Source: Corynebacterium occultum
GTDB taxonomy: Bacteria > Actinomycetota > Actinomycetes > Mycobacteriales > Mycobacteriaceae
Length of the DNA: 64,000 nt
Assembly: GCF_009734425.1 (NCBI RefSeq)
Contig: NZ_CP046455.1
Span: 2,604,001 to 2,668,000, forward strand
Reading direction: 5' to 3'
Shown here: positions 54,920-63,775 of the stretch, piece by piece
Numbering within the stretch: the first letter of the stretch is position 1
Layout: every line of letters starts with the position of its first letter
Made by a program: the position numbers and the translations under genes
Notes under the pieces: generated by a model
The model's database searches: none
What the model was told of the DNA's origin: nothing
What the model saw: the letters and a program-made list of their open reading frames with translations, nothing else

Positions 54920-55507
54920 ATGTTCACCAGCACCCCCACCACCGAGTTCCACACCCAGACCGAGTCCCAGGATCAGACTGAGTTCCTGCGCCAGACCGCG
55001 TCCCTGAACCCGAGCCAGCCGACCCGCACCCGCAGTGAAGATCCCCTGCAGAACCGCTTCGGCGCCCACCACCGCCTGCCCCGCGGCCTGCGCGAAGAGG
55101 CAGCCGGCATGGACTGGAACCTCTTCACCGCCACCTACGCCCCCAGCGCCAACATCCGTCTGCACCACCGCAAGATCGAGAAGCTGCGCGGCGGCCTGTA
55201 CCGCTTCCACACCGAACTGATCCACAGCTCCAAGACCGCTGAGCCGCACACCGAGCGTCGTGAGCTGATCTCCACCGGCCCGACCTCCGCCTGCTCCACC
55301 CTGCTGGCTGAGGCCGGCTGCCGCACCGAGATCCTCAGCTTCCACCAGCTGGAGATCTTCGCGGCCACCGCCACCTTCCTGCAGGTCACCAATGACCGTC
55401 GCACTGTCTGGGCCATCGGTTTCGGCCCCAGCCCGGAGGCTTCGGTCACCGCCGCCATGAGCTCCGGTGCCCAGCGTCTCAATGACACGCAGCGCCTCTA
55501 CAACTGA
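54920..55507 (+). CDS. Stand-alone LeuA allosteric-domain-like protein
   Basis: The 195-residue protein has a polar N-terminal half and a C-terminal half (about 110-190) that resembles the regulatory domain of 2-isopropylmalate synthase: CSTLLAEAGCRTEILSFHQLEIFAATATFLQV and TVWAIGFGPSPEASVTAAMSSGAQRL correspond to the leucine-binding region. No catalytic TIM-barrel is present, so it cannot make isopropylmalate by itself. A GAAGGA site precedes the ATG. The leucine-rich leader upstream suggests a link with leucine supply. Confidence 0.7.
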   Translation: MFTSTPTTEFHTQTESQDQTEFLRQTASLNPSQPTRTRSEDPLQNRFGAHHRLPRGLREEAAGMDWNLFTATYAPSANIRLHHRKIEKLRGGLYRFHTELIHSSKTAEPHTERRELISTGPTSACSTLLAEAGCRTEILSFHQLEIFAATATFLQVTNDRRTVWAIGFGPSPEASVTAAMSSGAQRLNDTQRLYN

Positions 55508-55514
55508 TCAGCGC

Positions 55515-56264
55515 TTATCGACGCCCCGCTGGGCCGGGGCCTGCTCCGGCCTCCGCCTCCCGGCGGGCGTCCCGCCAGGTGAAATAACCCCATCCCGTCA
55601 TCGCCAGCACCACCGCCCAGGCGACCCCGACGATCACCCCGTTGCTCAGATTCGGCTCGGAGATGAAATTACCGATGGCGATCAGGGAGACCTGGCCGGG
55701 GACTATGGCAATGCTGCTGGCCACCAGATAGTCACGGTGGTTGATGCCGAACACCCCGGCACCGTAGTTGACCGGCCAATAGGGCAGGCCGGGCATCACA
55801 CGGAGCATGAACACCGCCTGGAATCCGGCACCCTCGAGATGCCCCTCCACCTTGGCCCCATAATCACCCAGGAGCTTCTTGACCGTTTCCTTGCCCAGGC
55901 CGCGGGCGATCCAGTAGGCACCCCAGCAACCCAGCAGGGCCCCGACCACCGACAACACACTGCCCACCACCACCCCGTAGAGCAGGCCACCCGCCAGCGC
56001 CATGATGGTGACCGGGATCGGGGTCAACGCAACCAGTGCGTAGAGCAGAATGAAACCCAAGAACCCGGCCCAGCCCAGCCCCTCCAACCAGGCCTGGATA
56101 ACCTCCAGGTCCGGCAGGCGGACATTGAAGGCGAGCCAGAGCATCACCACCACGAAAACCAGCAGTCCGGCCCCGCGCAGCAGGGGGCCCCACTGGATTC
56201 CCGGCAGATTCGCCTCCGGGTTGGGGCTCTTCTCAGGTTCGGACACCTTCTCGGATTCAGACAC
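55515..56264 (-). CDS. TVP38/TMEM64-family membrane protein
   Basis: The 249-residue protein has about six hydrophobic segments and the VTT/DedA-like core: TPIPVTIMALAGGLLYG, GALLGCWGAYWIARGLG, and RVMPGLPYWPVNYGAGV with the conserved Arg and Pro residues. Such proteins are linked to lipid handling at the membrane. A charged N-terminal tail (about 1-22) precedes the first helix. It converges with the LeuA-domain gene 7 bases apart. Confidence 0.87.
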   Translation of the reverse strand: MSESEKVSEPEKSPNPEANLPGIQWGPLLRGAGLLVFVVVMLWLAFNVRLPDLEVIQAWLEGLGWAGFLGFILLYALVALTPIPVTIMALAGGLLYGVVVGSVLSVVGALLGCWGAYWIARGLGKETVKKLLGDYGAKVEGHLEGAGFQAVFMLRVMPGLPYWPVNYGAGVFGINHRDYLVASSIAIVPGQVSLIAIGNFISEPNLSNGVIVGVAWAVVLAMTGWGYFTWRDARREAEAGAGPGPAGRR

Positions 56265-56654
56265 AGTGTGAGGTTACACAGCCCTGACCTCGGGAGCCGG
56301 ACCTGACCTCGGGGGCCCCTGAGTCTTCAGTTAATCTGAAAAATTTTCCGGCAATTTCTCAGCCTCCGACCACAGCACCAGATTTTCATGTTCAGCAGCT
56401 CAAACATGAACTTTTCGGGGAAACACAGAAGCACCATATAATACTGTCTTCTCGAGTTTCGACTACCACCCTTTCTAAACCACAGGTAGACTTCAATTTT
56501 GTTGGCCGCGCCCTTCTGACGCCGCCGAAATGGGTGTTTCTCAGTAAGAAGATCTCTAGGTCCGTCTGCTGCTGGGGGCAGCACGCACGTTGGCGACGAC
56601 AAGCGGGAAAGCGGCATTGTCCTGTCCGTCAATGAATAGGGGAGCTTCGGGCAC
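56265..56654. other. AT-rich intergenic region of 390 bases before the mrp operon
   Basis: The stretch is clearly less GC-rich than the genes around it. It holds an inverted repeat TTCATGTT-N10-AACATGAA (56385-56410) and a perfect -10 hexamer TATAAT (56437-56442) facing the mrp operon, which would give a leader of about 200 bases. No open frame here is supported. Confidence 0.5.
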
Positions 56655-59600
56655 GTGCTGATAACTCTTATGGCGCTCACTGCAGCCGCGGTGGTCGCCC
56701 CGGCCCTGATCAGACTCATCGGTAGACCTGCCTTCGGACTGTTGGCACTGGTGCCGGCCGCTGGTTTCGCCTGGGTGCTCTCACAGTTCTTCCGTGGCAC
56801 CTTCGACAACGGTGGGGCCCTGGAGTTCCGGTCCCCGTGGATGCCCTCCGCCAATCTGGATCTGAATCTGCGACTGGATTCCCTGGCAGGCTTATTCAGC
56901 CTGATCATCCTGGGTGTGGGTGCCCTGGTCCTGATCTACTGTTGGGGCTACTTCGACTCCAACCCCCGACGTCTCTCCTATTTCGGCGCCCAGATGGTCG
57001 CCTTCGCCGGAGCCATGTTCGGCCTGGTGATCTCGGACAATATCCTGCTGATGTACGTGTTCTGGGAGATCACCTCCGTGCTCTCCTTCCTCCTGGTCGG
57101 TTACTACGGTGAGCGTGCCTCCTCCCGTCGTTCCGCCGGACAGGCGCTGATGGTCACCACCCTCGGTGGCCTGGCCATGCTGGTGGGTATCATCCTGCTG
57201 GGCCGCCAGACCGGGATCTGGAACTTCTCCGACATCCCGCAGTACACCGACCTGGCGGTCACCCCCTACTTCATGGCCACCATCGTGCTGATCCTGGCGG
57301 GTGCCCTCTCGAAGTCCGCGATCGCCCCCGCCCACTTCTGGCTGCCCGGTGCGATGGCCGCCCCCACCCCGGTTTCGGCCTACCTGCACTCCGCGGCCAT
57401 GGTCAAGGCCGGTATTTACCTGGTGGCCCGCCTGGCACCGGACTTCAATGTGGTCAATGCCTGGCATCTGGTGGTCATTCCGCTGGGCCTGTTCACCATG
57501 ATCATGTCCGGTTGGATGGCGCTGCGGCAGAAGGATCTGAAGTTGATCCTGGCTTATGGCACCGTCTCCCAGCTGGGTTTCATCATGTCGGTGATTTCCA
57601 TTGGTTCCCGGGAGGCGATGCTGGCCGGCCTGGCACTGACTTTCGGCCACTCCCTCTTCAAGGCCACGCTCTTCATGATCGTCGGCGCCATCGACCACAC
57701 CGCCGGCACCCGTGACATCCGGCAGCTTTCGGGGCTGGGTCGGAAACAACCGCTGGTGATGGTGCTGGCGGTTATCGCGGCTGCTTCGATGGCGGGTATC
57801 CCACCCTTGCTGGGTTTCGTGGCCAAGGAGACCGCCCTGGATGCGGTGCTCAATGAGTCGCTGCTGGTGGGTATGCCCCGCAACCTGATGATCGTGGGCA
57901 TGGTGCTCGGTTCCATCCTGACCATGGCCTACAGTCTCTACTTCGTCTACGAGGCCTTCGCCACCAAGAAGGAGGGCCATATCTCCGGTGGTGGCACCTC
58001 CCCGGCGGTGGCGAAGATGCATCCCATCGGCTTCGAGCTCTGGGTTGCCCCGATGGTGTTGACCTTCCTGACGGTGGGGCTTGGTCTTTTCCCGGGTGCC
58101 CTCTCCTGGCTGATCGAGCTGCACCTGGATGCGGTGCTGCCCCTGGCCCCGGGCGAGGAAGCCACCTACCTGGCGCTCTGGCATGGTTTCAACCTGCCCC
58201 TGCTGCTCTCCCTGGTGATCATCGCCCTGGGTGCACTCCTGTTCTGGCAGCGTAAGTTCATCGCGAAGTTCACCTTCGAGCAGCCCGCCCTGGGCGATGC
58301 GGACTCCGCCTATGACTGGGTGCTGGATCAGCTGCGCAAGATCTCGCTGCGCCTGACCGCTTCCACGCAGCGTGGTTCGCTGACCATCAACCTGGGTGTC
58401 ATCTTCATCGTGCTGCTCTCCCTGCCGCTGATCTCACTGATCCTGGGTGAGCGGAATGATGTGCGCATGGTGCTCTGGGACACCCCCTACCAGGCGATTG
58501 CCGCGGTGGTCATCGTGATCATGTCGGTGGCGGCCACCCAGGCGCAGAACCGTCTCTCGGGTGTGATCATGGTCGGTGTCACCGGCTACACCATGGCGAT
58601 GATCTTCGCCTTCCACGGCGCCCCGGACCTGGCGCTGACCCAGACCCTGGTGGAGACCATCGTGATGGTGGTGTTCATGCTGGTGCTGCGCAAGCTGCCC
58701 ACCGAAACCGAATGGAAGGGCACCCCGAAGGGCAACCGTTTCCGGGCCTGGCTCTCCATTGCGGTGGGCTTCTCCGTCACCCTCGTCGCCCTCTTCGCCA
58801 TCAACGCCCGTTCCGAGGAGCCGATCTCGAAGTTCATGCCGGATCTGGCCTATGACATCAGTCATGGTGCCAATGCGGTGAATGTGCTGCTGGTTGATAT
58901 CCGCGCCTTCGATACCTTCGGTGAGATCTCGGTGCTGGTGATCGCCGCAACCGGTGTCGCCTCCCTGATCTACCGCACCCGTTCCTTCTCCCGGGAGTCC
59001 CGCCGCCCCACACTGCGGACGACGGGTCGCCGCTGGCTGGCTGCCCCGGTGGAGACCGAGAAGGCACAGAACCGTTCCCTGATGGTCGACATCGTCACCC
59101 GCCTGCTCTTCCCCGCGATGATGGTCGTCTCCCTCTACTTCTTCTTCGCCGGGCACAACGCCCCGGGTGGCGGTTTCGCCGGTGGCCTGGTCGCCGCCCT
59201 GGCCTTCACCCTGCGTTATCTCGCCGGTGGCCGGGATGAGCTCGAGGAGGCCCTGCCGGTGGATGCCGGCCGTATCCTGGGCGCCGGTCTCCTTGCCTCG
59301 GCCGCTGCGGTCCTGCTCCCCCTCTTCTGGGGTCGGCCACCGCTGAGCTCCCATTCCTGGGACATCGTGCTGCCCCTGATCGGCGATATGCACATTCCCT
59401 CGGTGCTGCTTTTCGACGCCGGTGTCTACCTCATCGTCGTGGGTCTGATCATGCATGTGCTGACCTCCCTCGGCGGACAGCTCGACCGGGATGAGGAGAT
59501 GCGTAAACAGCGGGCCAGGGACCGCGCCCGGGCCATGACCCGGGCGGTGGAACGCCGCCGCACTGAACAACAGCAACGCCTGGCGGCCAGTAGCGCAGCC

Positions 59601-59672
59601 CCCGAACACAGTAGCCAGAGCCCGCCCAGCGGGACGTCGACAAGCAAGCACCACACCGGAAAGGAGAGCTGA
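56655..59672 (+). CDS. mrpA: Na+/H+ antiporter subunit A with fused subunit B domain
   Basis: The 1005-residue protein has the NuoL/MrpA-like proton-channel core of many membrane helices (for example KSAIAPAHFWLPGAMAAPTPVSAYLHSAAMVKAG) and a C-terminal MnhB domain (around 805-930, TRLLFPAMMVVSLYFFFAGHNAPGGGFAGG). The A and B subunits are one protein here, and no separate mrpB gene follows. The start is GTG 56655 with GGAG 8 bases upstream. It heads the mrpACDEFG operon, a multi-subunit cation/proton antiporter for pH and salt balance. Confidence 0.94.
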   Translation: MLITLMALTAAAVVAPALIRLIGRPAFGLLALVPAAGFAWVLSQFFRGTFDNGGALEFRSPWMPSANLDLNLRLDSLAGLFSLIILGVGALVLIYCWGYFDSNPRRLSYFGAQMVAFAGAMFGLVISDNILLMYVFWEITSVLSFLLVGYYGERASSRRSAGQALMVTTLGGLAMLVGIILLGRQTGIWNFSDIPQYTDLAVTPYFMATIVLILAGALSKSAIAPAHFWLPGAMAAPTPVSAYLHSAAMVKAGIYLVARLAPDFNVVNAWHLVVIPLGLFTMIMSGWMALRQKDLKLILAYGTVSQLGFIMSVISIGSREAMLAGLALTFGHSLFKATLFMIVGAIDHTAGTRDIRQLSGLGRKQPLVMVLAVIAAASMAGIPPLLGFVAKETALDAVLNESLLVGMPRNLMIVGMVLGSILTMAYSLYFVYEAFATKKEGHISGGGTSPAVAKMHPIGFELWVAPMVLTFLTVGLGLFPGALSWLIELHLDAVLPLAPGEEATYLALWHGFNLPLLLSLVIIALGALLFWQRKFIAKFTFEQPALGDADSAYDWVLDQLRKISLRLTASTQRGSLTINLGVIFIVLLSLPLISLILGERNDVRMVLWDTPYQAIAAVVIVIMSVAATQAQNRLSGVIMVGVTGYTMAMIFAFHGAPDLALTQTLVETIVMVVFMLVLRKLPTETEWKGTPKGNRFRAWLSIAVGFSVTLVALFAINARSEEPISKFMPDLAYDISHGANAVNVLLVDIRAFDTFGEISVLVIAATGVASLIYRTRSFSRESRRPTLRTTGRRWLAAPVETEKAQNRSLMVDIVTRLLFPAMMVVSLYFFFAGHNAPGGGFAGGLVAALAFTLRYLAGGRDELEEALPVDAGRILGAGLLASAAAVLLPLFWGRPPLSSHSWDIVLPLIGDMHIPSVLLFDAGVYLIVVGLIMHVLTSLGGQLDRDEEMRKQRARDRARAMTRAVERRRTEQQQRLAASSAAPEHSSQSPPSGTSTSKHHTGKES

Positions 59673-59674
59673 GA

Positions 59675-60166
59675 ATGGTAGCCAACCTCTTCCTGCTGAT
59701 CGCCGCCGGGTCGATGATCGCCGCCGGGGTGTACCTCATGCTTGATCGTGCGATGACCAAGATGATGATGGGTATTCTGCTGCTCGGCAACGGAGCCAAC
59801 CTGCTCATCCTGATGTCCGGTGGATCCGCCGGTTCCCCACCGATCATGAACCGCGACTCCGAGGTCTATGATGACCGCATCGCCGACCCCCTGGCCCAGG
59901 CCATGATCCTCACCGCCATCGTCATCTCCATGGCGATGACCGCCTTCATCCTCACCCTGGCTTACCGCCAGTACCGCTACCGCACCGCCGACCTCATCGA
60001 GGATGACACCGAGGATGCGGCCATCGCGGCACGCCCCTCCACCGCTTCGGCGGCACCCGACCATGATGCCTCCGATGATCCGGAGACCGGCCGCCTGACC
60101 TCCGAGGGTGACTCCTTCGGTCCGAAGTCCTTCGAGGCTCCGGTGAAGGGAGAAGAGGATGACTGA
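59675..60166 (+). CDS. mrpC: Na+/H+ antiporter subunit C
   Basis: The 163-residue protein is NuoK-like: three membrane helices with GVYLMLDRAMTKMMMGILLLGNGANLLIL and DPLAQAMILTAIVI. A long acidic hydrophilic tail (about 110-163) extends beyond the usual length. It follows mrpA after 2 bases and overlaps the start of mrpD. Confidence 0.93.
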   Translation: MVANLFLLIAAGSMIAAGVYLMLDRAMTKMMMGILLLGNGANLLILMSGGSAGSPPIMNRDSEVYDDRIADPLAQAMILTAIVISMAMTAFILTLAYRQYRYRTADLIEDDTEDAAIAARPSTASAAPDHDASDDPETGRLTSEGDSFGPKSFEAPVKGEEDD

Positions 60167-61916
60167 CCTGAACACCTTCCTGCTGGATCTGCTCCCCTAC
60201 ATGATCCCCCTGCCCATCGTCCTCCCGGCGATCGCCGCGGCCCTGGCCCTGCTGCTCAGCCGTTTCCCCACCCTGCAACGCGTGGTCGCCCTGGTCACCC
60301 TGGCACTGGTCATCATCATCTCCGCCACCATGGTGTGGGTGGTGGACGGTGCCGGCATCCAGACCGTGCAGATCGGCGGTTGGGAAGCCCCGGTGGGTAT
60401 CACGCTGGTGGCCGACCGCCTCTCCGTCCTGATGCTGACCGTCTCCGCTCTCGTGCTCTTCTGCGTGATGTGGTACGCCATCAGCCAGGGCATCCGGGAT
60501 GGTGGCAAGGATGAGCCGGTGGCGGTGTTCATGCCCACCTACCTGCTGCTGAGCATGGGTGTGAACCTCTCCTTCCTCTCCGGTGACCTCTTCAACCTCT
60601 ACGTCGGTTTCGAGGTTTTCCTGGTCGCCTCCTATGTGTTGTTGACCCTGGGTGGTTCACCGTCCCGGGTGCGGGCCGGCGTGGGTTATGTGATGGTCTC
60701 CATGGCCTCCTCCATGATCTTCCTCTTCGGCCTGGCCATGGTCTACGCCTCGGTGGGCACCATGAACCTGGCGCAGATCGGACTGCGCATGGAGGATGTG
60801 CCCTCCGGCACCCGGGCCGCCATCTTCAGCACCCTGCTGGTCGCCTTCGGCATCAAGGCCGCGGTCTTCCCGCTGGATGCCTGGCTGCCGGACTCCTACC
60901 CCACCGCCCCCTCCCTGGTCACCGCCGTTTTCGCGGGTCTTTTGACCAAGGTGGGTGTCTACTCCATCATCCGCATCCGCTCGGTGATCTTCACCGACGG
61001 TTCCCTGGACACCCTGCTGATGTGGGTGGCGTTGGCGACGATGCTGGTCGGCATCCTCGGCGCGATGGCACAGAATGACATCAAACGACTCCTGTCCTTC
61101 ACCCTGGTCAGCCACATCGGCTACATGATCTTCGGCATTGCCATCGGCTCCGCCCAGGGCCTTTCCGGTGCCATCTTCTACGCCATCCACCATATTCTGG
61201 TGCAGACCGCCCTCTTCCTGGTCGTCGGCCTGATCGAACGTCAGGCCGGCACCTCCTCCCTGCGCCGGCTGGGTTCCCTGGCTTATATCTCCCCGGTGCT
61301 GGCGATCCTCTACTTCATCCCCGCCATCAACCTGGGCGGTATCCCACCCTTCTCCGGCTTCCTGGGCAAGATCATCCTGCTTGAGGCCGGTGCCAATGAG
61401 GGTGGCTGGATGGCCTGGGTCCTGATCGGTGGTGCCGTGGTCACCTCCCTGCTGACCCTGTACACCATGGTTCTGGTCTGGTCCAAGGGTTTCTGGCGGG
61501 ACCGTATGGACGCGCCGGAAGGTTCCGTCGCCATGGCACGCCCCGCCCCGCTGGCCGATGTCACCGATGAGGTGAAGTTCACCGACCGCAAGGACGTGGG
61601 CAAGATGCCCTTCGGCATGGTCGGAGCCACCGCCGCCCTGGTCATCGCCTCCCTCTCCCTGACAGTGGGCGCGGGGCAGCTGTCCGGAATCACGGACCGG
61701 GCCGCCGAATCCGCCCAGGACGTCAACATCTACCGCACCGCTGTGCTGGGCGGAAACATGGACAACCCGACCCGCAACCTGGAGCAGAACCGGCTGGACG
61801 ACGGCCGCGATGACCGCCAGAACCGGGAGCATGAACTACCCAAACCGCCACCGGTGAATGAAACCTCAACCACCGACGCCCCGGCAGCAGTGGCAGTAAA
61901 TGAGGAGGAGCAGTGA
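60159..61916 (+). CDS. mrpD: Na+/H+ antiporter subunit D
   Basis: The 585-residue NuoN/NuoM-like subunit has about 14 helices and conserved proton-path stretches such as KAAVFPLDAWLPDSYPTAPSLVTAVFAGLLTKVGVYSIIR and NDIKRLLSFTLVSHIGYM. A hydrophilic tail of about 80 residues, rich in Asp, Arg and Asn, is longer than usual. It overlaps mrpC by 8 bases. Confidence 0.95.
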   Translation: MTDLNTFLLDLLPYMIPLPIVLPAIAAALALLLSRFPTLQRVVALVTLALVIIISATMVWVVDGAGIQTVQIGGWEAPVGITLVADRLSVLMLTVSALVLFCVMWYAISQGIRDGGKDEPVAVFMPTYLLLSMGVNLSFLSGDLFNLYVGFEVFLVASYVLLTLGGSPSRVRAGVGYVMVSMASSMIFLFGLAMVYASVGTMNLAQIGLRMEDVPSGTRAAIFSTLLVAFGIKAAVFPLDAWLPDSYPTAPSLVTAVFAGLLTKVGVYSIIRIRSVIFTDGSLDTLLMWVALATMLVGILGAMAQNDIKRLLSFTLVSHIGYMIFGIAIGSAQGLSGAIFYAIHHILVQTALFLVVGLIERQAGTSSLRRLGSLAYISPVLAILYFIPAINLGGIPPFSGFLGKIILLEAGANEGGWMAWVLIGGAVVTSLLTLYTMVLVWSKGFWRDRMDAPEGSVAMARPAPLADVTDEVKFTDRKDVGKMPFGMVGATAALVIASLSLTVGAGQLSGITDRAAESAQDVNIYRTAVLGGNMDNPTRNLEQNRLDDGRDDRQNREHELPKPPPVNETSTTDAPAAVAVNEEEQ

Positions 61917-62422
61917 TGACCGGCCTGAAAAACCGCTTCCGCCCCGGTTCCATCATCTGGTTGACGATCCTGTGGATGGGATTGCAGGGTGAGTTCACCA
62001 TCGCGAACCTCCTCGCCGGGCTGGTTCTCGCCCTGCTGATCACCTTCGGGTTGCCGCTGCCGGCGATGCCGATCTACGGGTTGCGCATCAACTGGGGTCC
62101 CTTTTTCCAGCTGATGGGATCCTGGATCTTCAACCTGATGCTCGCCTCCGCCAAGGTGGCCTGGCTGGCACTGCGTCCCCAGGCCCCGCCGAAGACCTCC
62201 ATCGTTCAGGTGCCGATGCGCGTGCAGAATGACCTGGTCCTCGCCTTCGGCACCATGCTCTTCAACCTGCAGCCGGGTGGTTCCGTCACCGATATCGACA
62301 TCGCCAACCGGATGTGGACCATCCACCTGCTGGACACCGACACCGAGGAACAGCTGCAGGCTGAAATCGCGAACGTGGCCACGTTGGAACGCCGCCTCAT
62401 CAACGCCTTCGAAAGGAGCTAA
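61916..62422 (+). CDS. mrpE: Na+/H+ antiporter subunit E
   Basis: The 168-residue protein has two or three helices in the front half and the MrpE C-terminal region (RVQNDLVLAFGTMLFNLQPGGSVTDID, then WTIHLLDTD). GAGGAG stands before ATG 61916, which shares one base with the mrpD stop; GTG 61913 is an alternative. Confidence 0.92.
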   Translation: MTGLKNRFRPGSIIWLTILWMGLQGEFTIANLLAGLVLALLITFGLPLPAMPIYGLRINWGPFFQLMGSWIFNLMLASAKVAWLALRPQAPPKTSIVQVPMRVQNDLVLAFGTMLFNLQPGGSVTDIDIANRMWTIHLLDTDTEEQLQAEIANVATLERRLINAFERS

Positions 62423-62427
62423 GCCGG

Positions 62428-62703
62428 ATGGATCCCGCAATCTACAATTCGATCCTGATCATCGCCTCGCTCTTCTTCTCCGCCTCCTTCCTGATGACCA
62501 TGTGGGCCATCCTGATCGGGCCCAACTCCCTGGACCGGCTGCTCGGCCTGGATGGGCTGGTCGCGATGATCCAGTGCGCCCTGGCCACCTACATCTGCTG
62601 GACCCTGGACACCACCGTCTCCAATGCGATGCTGGTGGTGGCGCTGCTGGGCTTCATCAGCACCGTCAGTGTCGCCCGATTCCGGAAGCGGGATGGTTCC
62701 TAA
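62428..62703 (+). CDS. mrpF: Na+/H+ antiporter subunit F
   Basis: A 91-residue three-helix protein with IGPNSLDRLLGLDGLVAMIQCALA and NAMLVVALLGFISTVSVARF, typical of MrpF. It lies 5 bases after mrpE and shares the last base of its stop with the mrpG start. Confidence 0.93.
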   Translation: MDPAIYNSILIIASLFFSASFLMTMWAILIGPNSLDRLLGLDGLVAMIQCALATYICWTLDTTVSNAMLVVALLGFISTVSVARFRKRDGS

Positions 62704-63083
62704 TGGATCTGCATGTGATCACCGACATCATCTCCCTGGTGCTTCTCCTGACCGGTGGCTTCCTGGCGTTCTCCGCCTCGGTCGGCCTGCTGCGTTTCAA
62801 GGACACCATGTCCAAGGTCCACGCCATCACCAAACCCCAGACCACCGGGCTGATCCTCGCGGTCACCGGCACCATCATCCGGGTGCTGGGCAGCCCGGAC
62901 TTCTCCCCCGCGGAACGCGGTGACCTGGGGGTCCTGCTGCTGCTGGTGATCTTCGCCCTGCTCACCAGTCCGGTCACCGCGCAGCGCGTGGGCCGCATCG
63001 GACGTCGTGAAGGTCTCTACGGGGAGAAAGGGAAGATGCTGGAGAACGAGGCCCCGGCGGATCGTTCCCTGCGCCGTCGTTAA
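62703..63083 (+). CDS. mrpG: Na+/H+ antiporter subunit G
   Basis: The 126-residue protein has three helices and the MrpG motif ASVGLLRFKDTMSKVHAITKPQTTGL. It starts at ATG 62703, overlapping the mrpF stop by one base (TAATG), and ends the operon. A CCAGGG-N9-CCCTGG hairpin follows at 63085-63105. Confidence 0.93.
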   Translation: MDLHVITDIISLVLLLTGGFLAFSASVGLLRFKDTMSKVHAITKPQTTGLILAVTGTIIRVLGSPDFSPAERGDLGVLLLLVIFALLTSPVTAQRVGRIGRREGLYGEKGKMLENEAPADRSLRRR

Positions 63084-63084
63084 G

Positions 63085-63105
63085 CCAGGGATGAACTCCC
63101 CCTGG
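63085..63105 (+). terminator. Weak hairpin after the mrp operon
   Basis: CCAGGG and CCCTGG pair across 9 bases immediately after the mrpG stop. There is no T-run, so this is a weak terminator candidate. Confidence 0.35.
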
Positions 63106-63181
63106 GGACACGGCCGGCCATGTGCGACAGCGGACTAAAAGCTCGCAGCGGACTTAAAACTGCGGGGGCCGAGCAGCCATA

Positions 63182-63775
63182 TCAGCGCAGGCGCTGCAGT
63201 CCCTCCACCAGGATCTCCGGGTATTCCCGGAACCAGGGTTGGGTTGAGCTCTCCACTTTCTGGTAGCTGGCCCCGGGGATCTTTCCGGCGGCCTCCCGGG
63301 CGAGTGCATCCCCCTGGGTTCCGGCCAGCACCTGCACCGGCAGACTGAGATCCCCGGCCAGCTCGCTGAGATCAAGTGCGGCGGCTTCCGCCAGCTGGTT
63401 GAGCATCTTCTGCTTGTCCACTCCCCTTCTCCGCAACAGGAAGCCGGGGGTCATCTTCAGACCCAGTTTCATCCCCTTGAGCTGCGCGGGATCGAAGCTC
63501 AGGGAAAGATCCGAGAGGGTCAGAGAGTTGACCCGCCGGGGGTTGGCGGCGGCATACCTCAGCGCCACCATGGCGCCACTTTCATGGCCCACCAGGTGGA
63601 AGTAACCCAGTTCATTTTTCTGGACATAGTCGAAGAGCTGCTCCTCCTGTTCCGCCAGGCTGCCCCGCAGCAGCGGGATCTTGGGGGTGAGCTCCGGAGG
63701 CAGTGCATTGACCACCTCGGTCCAGACCTCGGGCAGCTGTCCCGTGCCGGGCAGCAGGATCAGGTACTCACTCAA
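63182..63775 (-). CDS. Alpha/beta-hydrolase-like protein lacking the usual Ser nucleophile
   Basis: The 197-residue protein has the alpha/beta-hydrolase order: LLPGTGQ (oxyanion turn), YFHLVGHESGAMVAL at the nucleophile elbow, NSLTLSDLSL and a late LPVQVLAGTQGDALAR. At the elbow, where relatives read GHSxGG, this protein reads GHESGA: Glu takes the place of Ser. No clear catalytic His is visible near the end. It may be a non-catalytic member or have a shifted nucleophile. The start overlaps the preceding gene by 8 bases. Confidence 0.7.
   Translation of the reverse strand: MSEYLILLPGTGQLPEVWTEVVNALPPELTPKIPLLRGSLAEQEEQLFDYVQKNELGYFHLVGHESGAMVALRYAAANPRRVNSLTLSDLSLSFDPAQLKGMKLGLKMTPGFLLRRRGVDKQKMLNQLAEAAALDLSELAGDLSLPVQVLAGTQGDALAREAAGKIPGASYQKVESSTQPWFREYPEILVEGLQRLR

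Noticed and set aside
56327..56908. 193-residue minus-strand frame overlapping the mrpA start
   Set aside because: Runs through the mrp promoter region and into mrpA; Arg/Ser/Pro-rich with no ribosome site.
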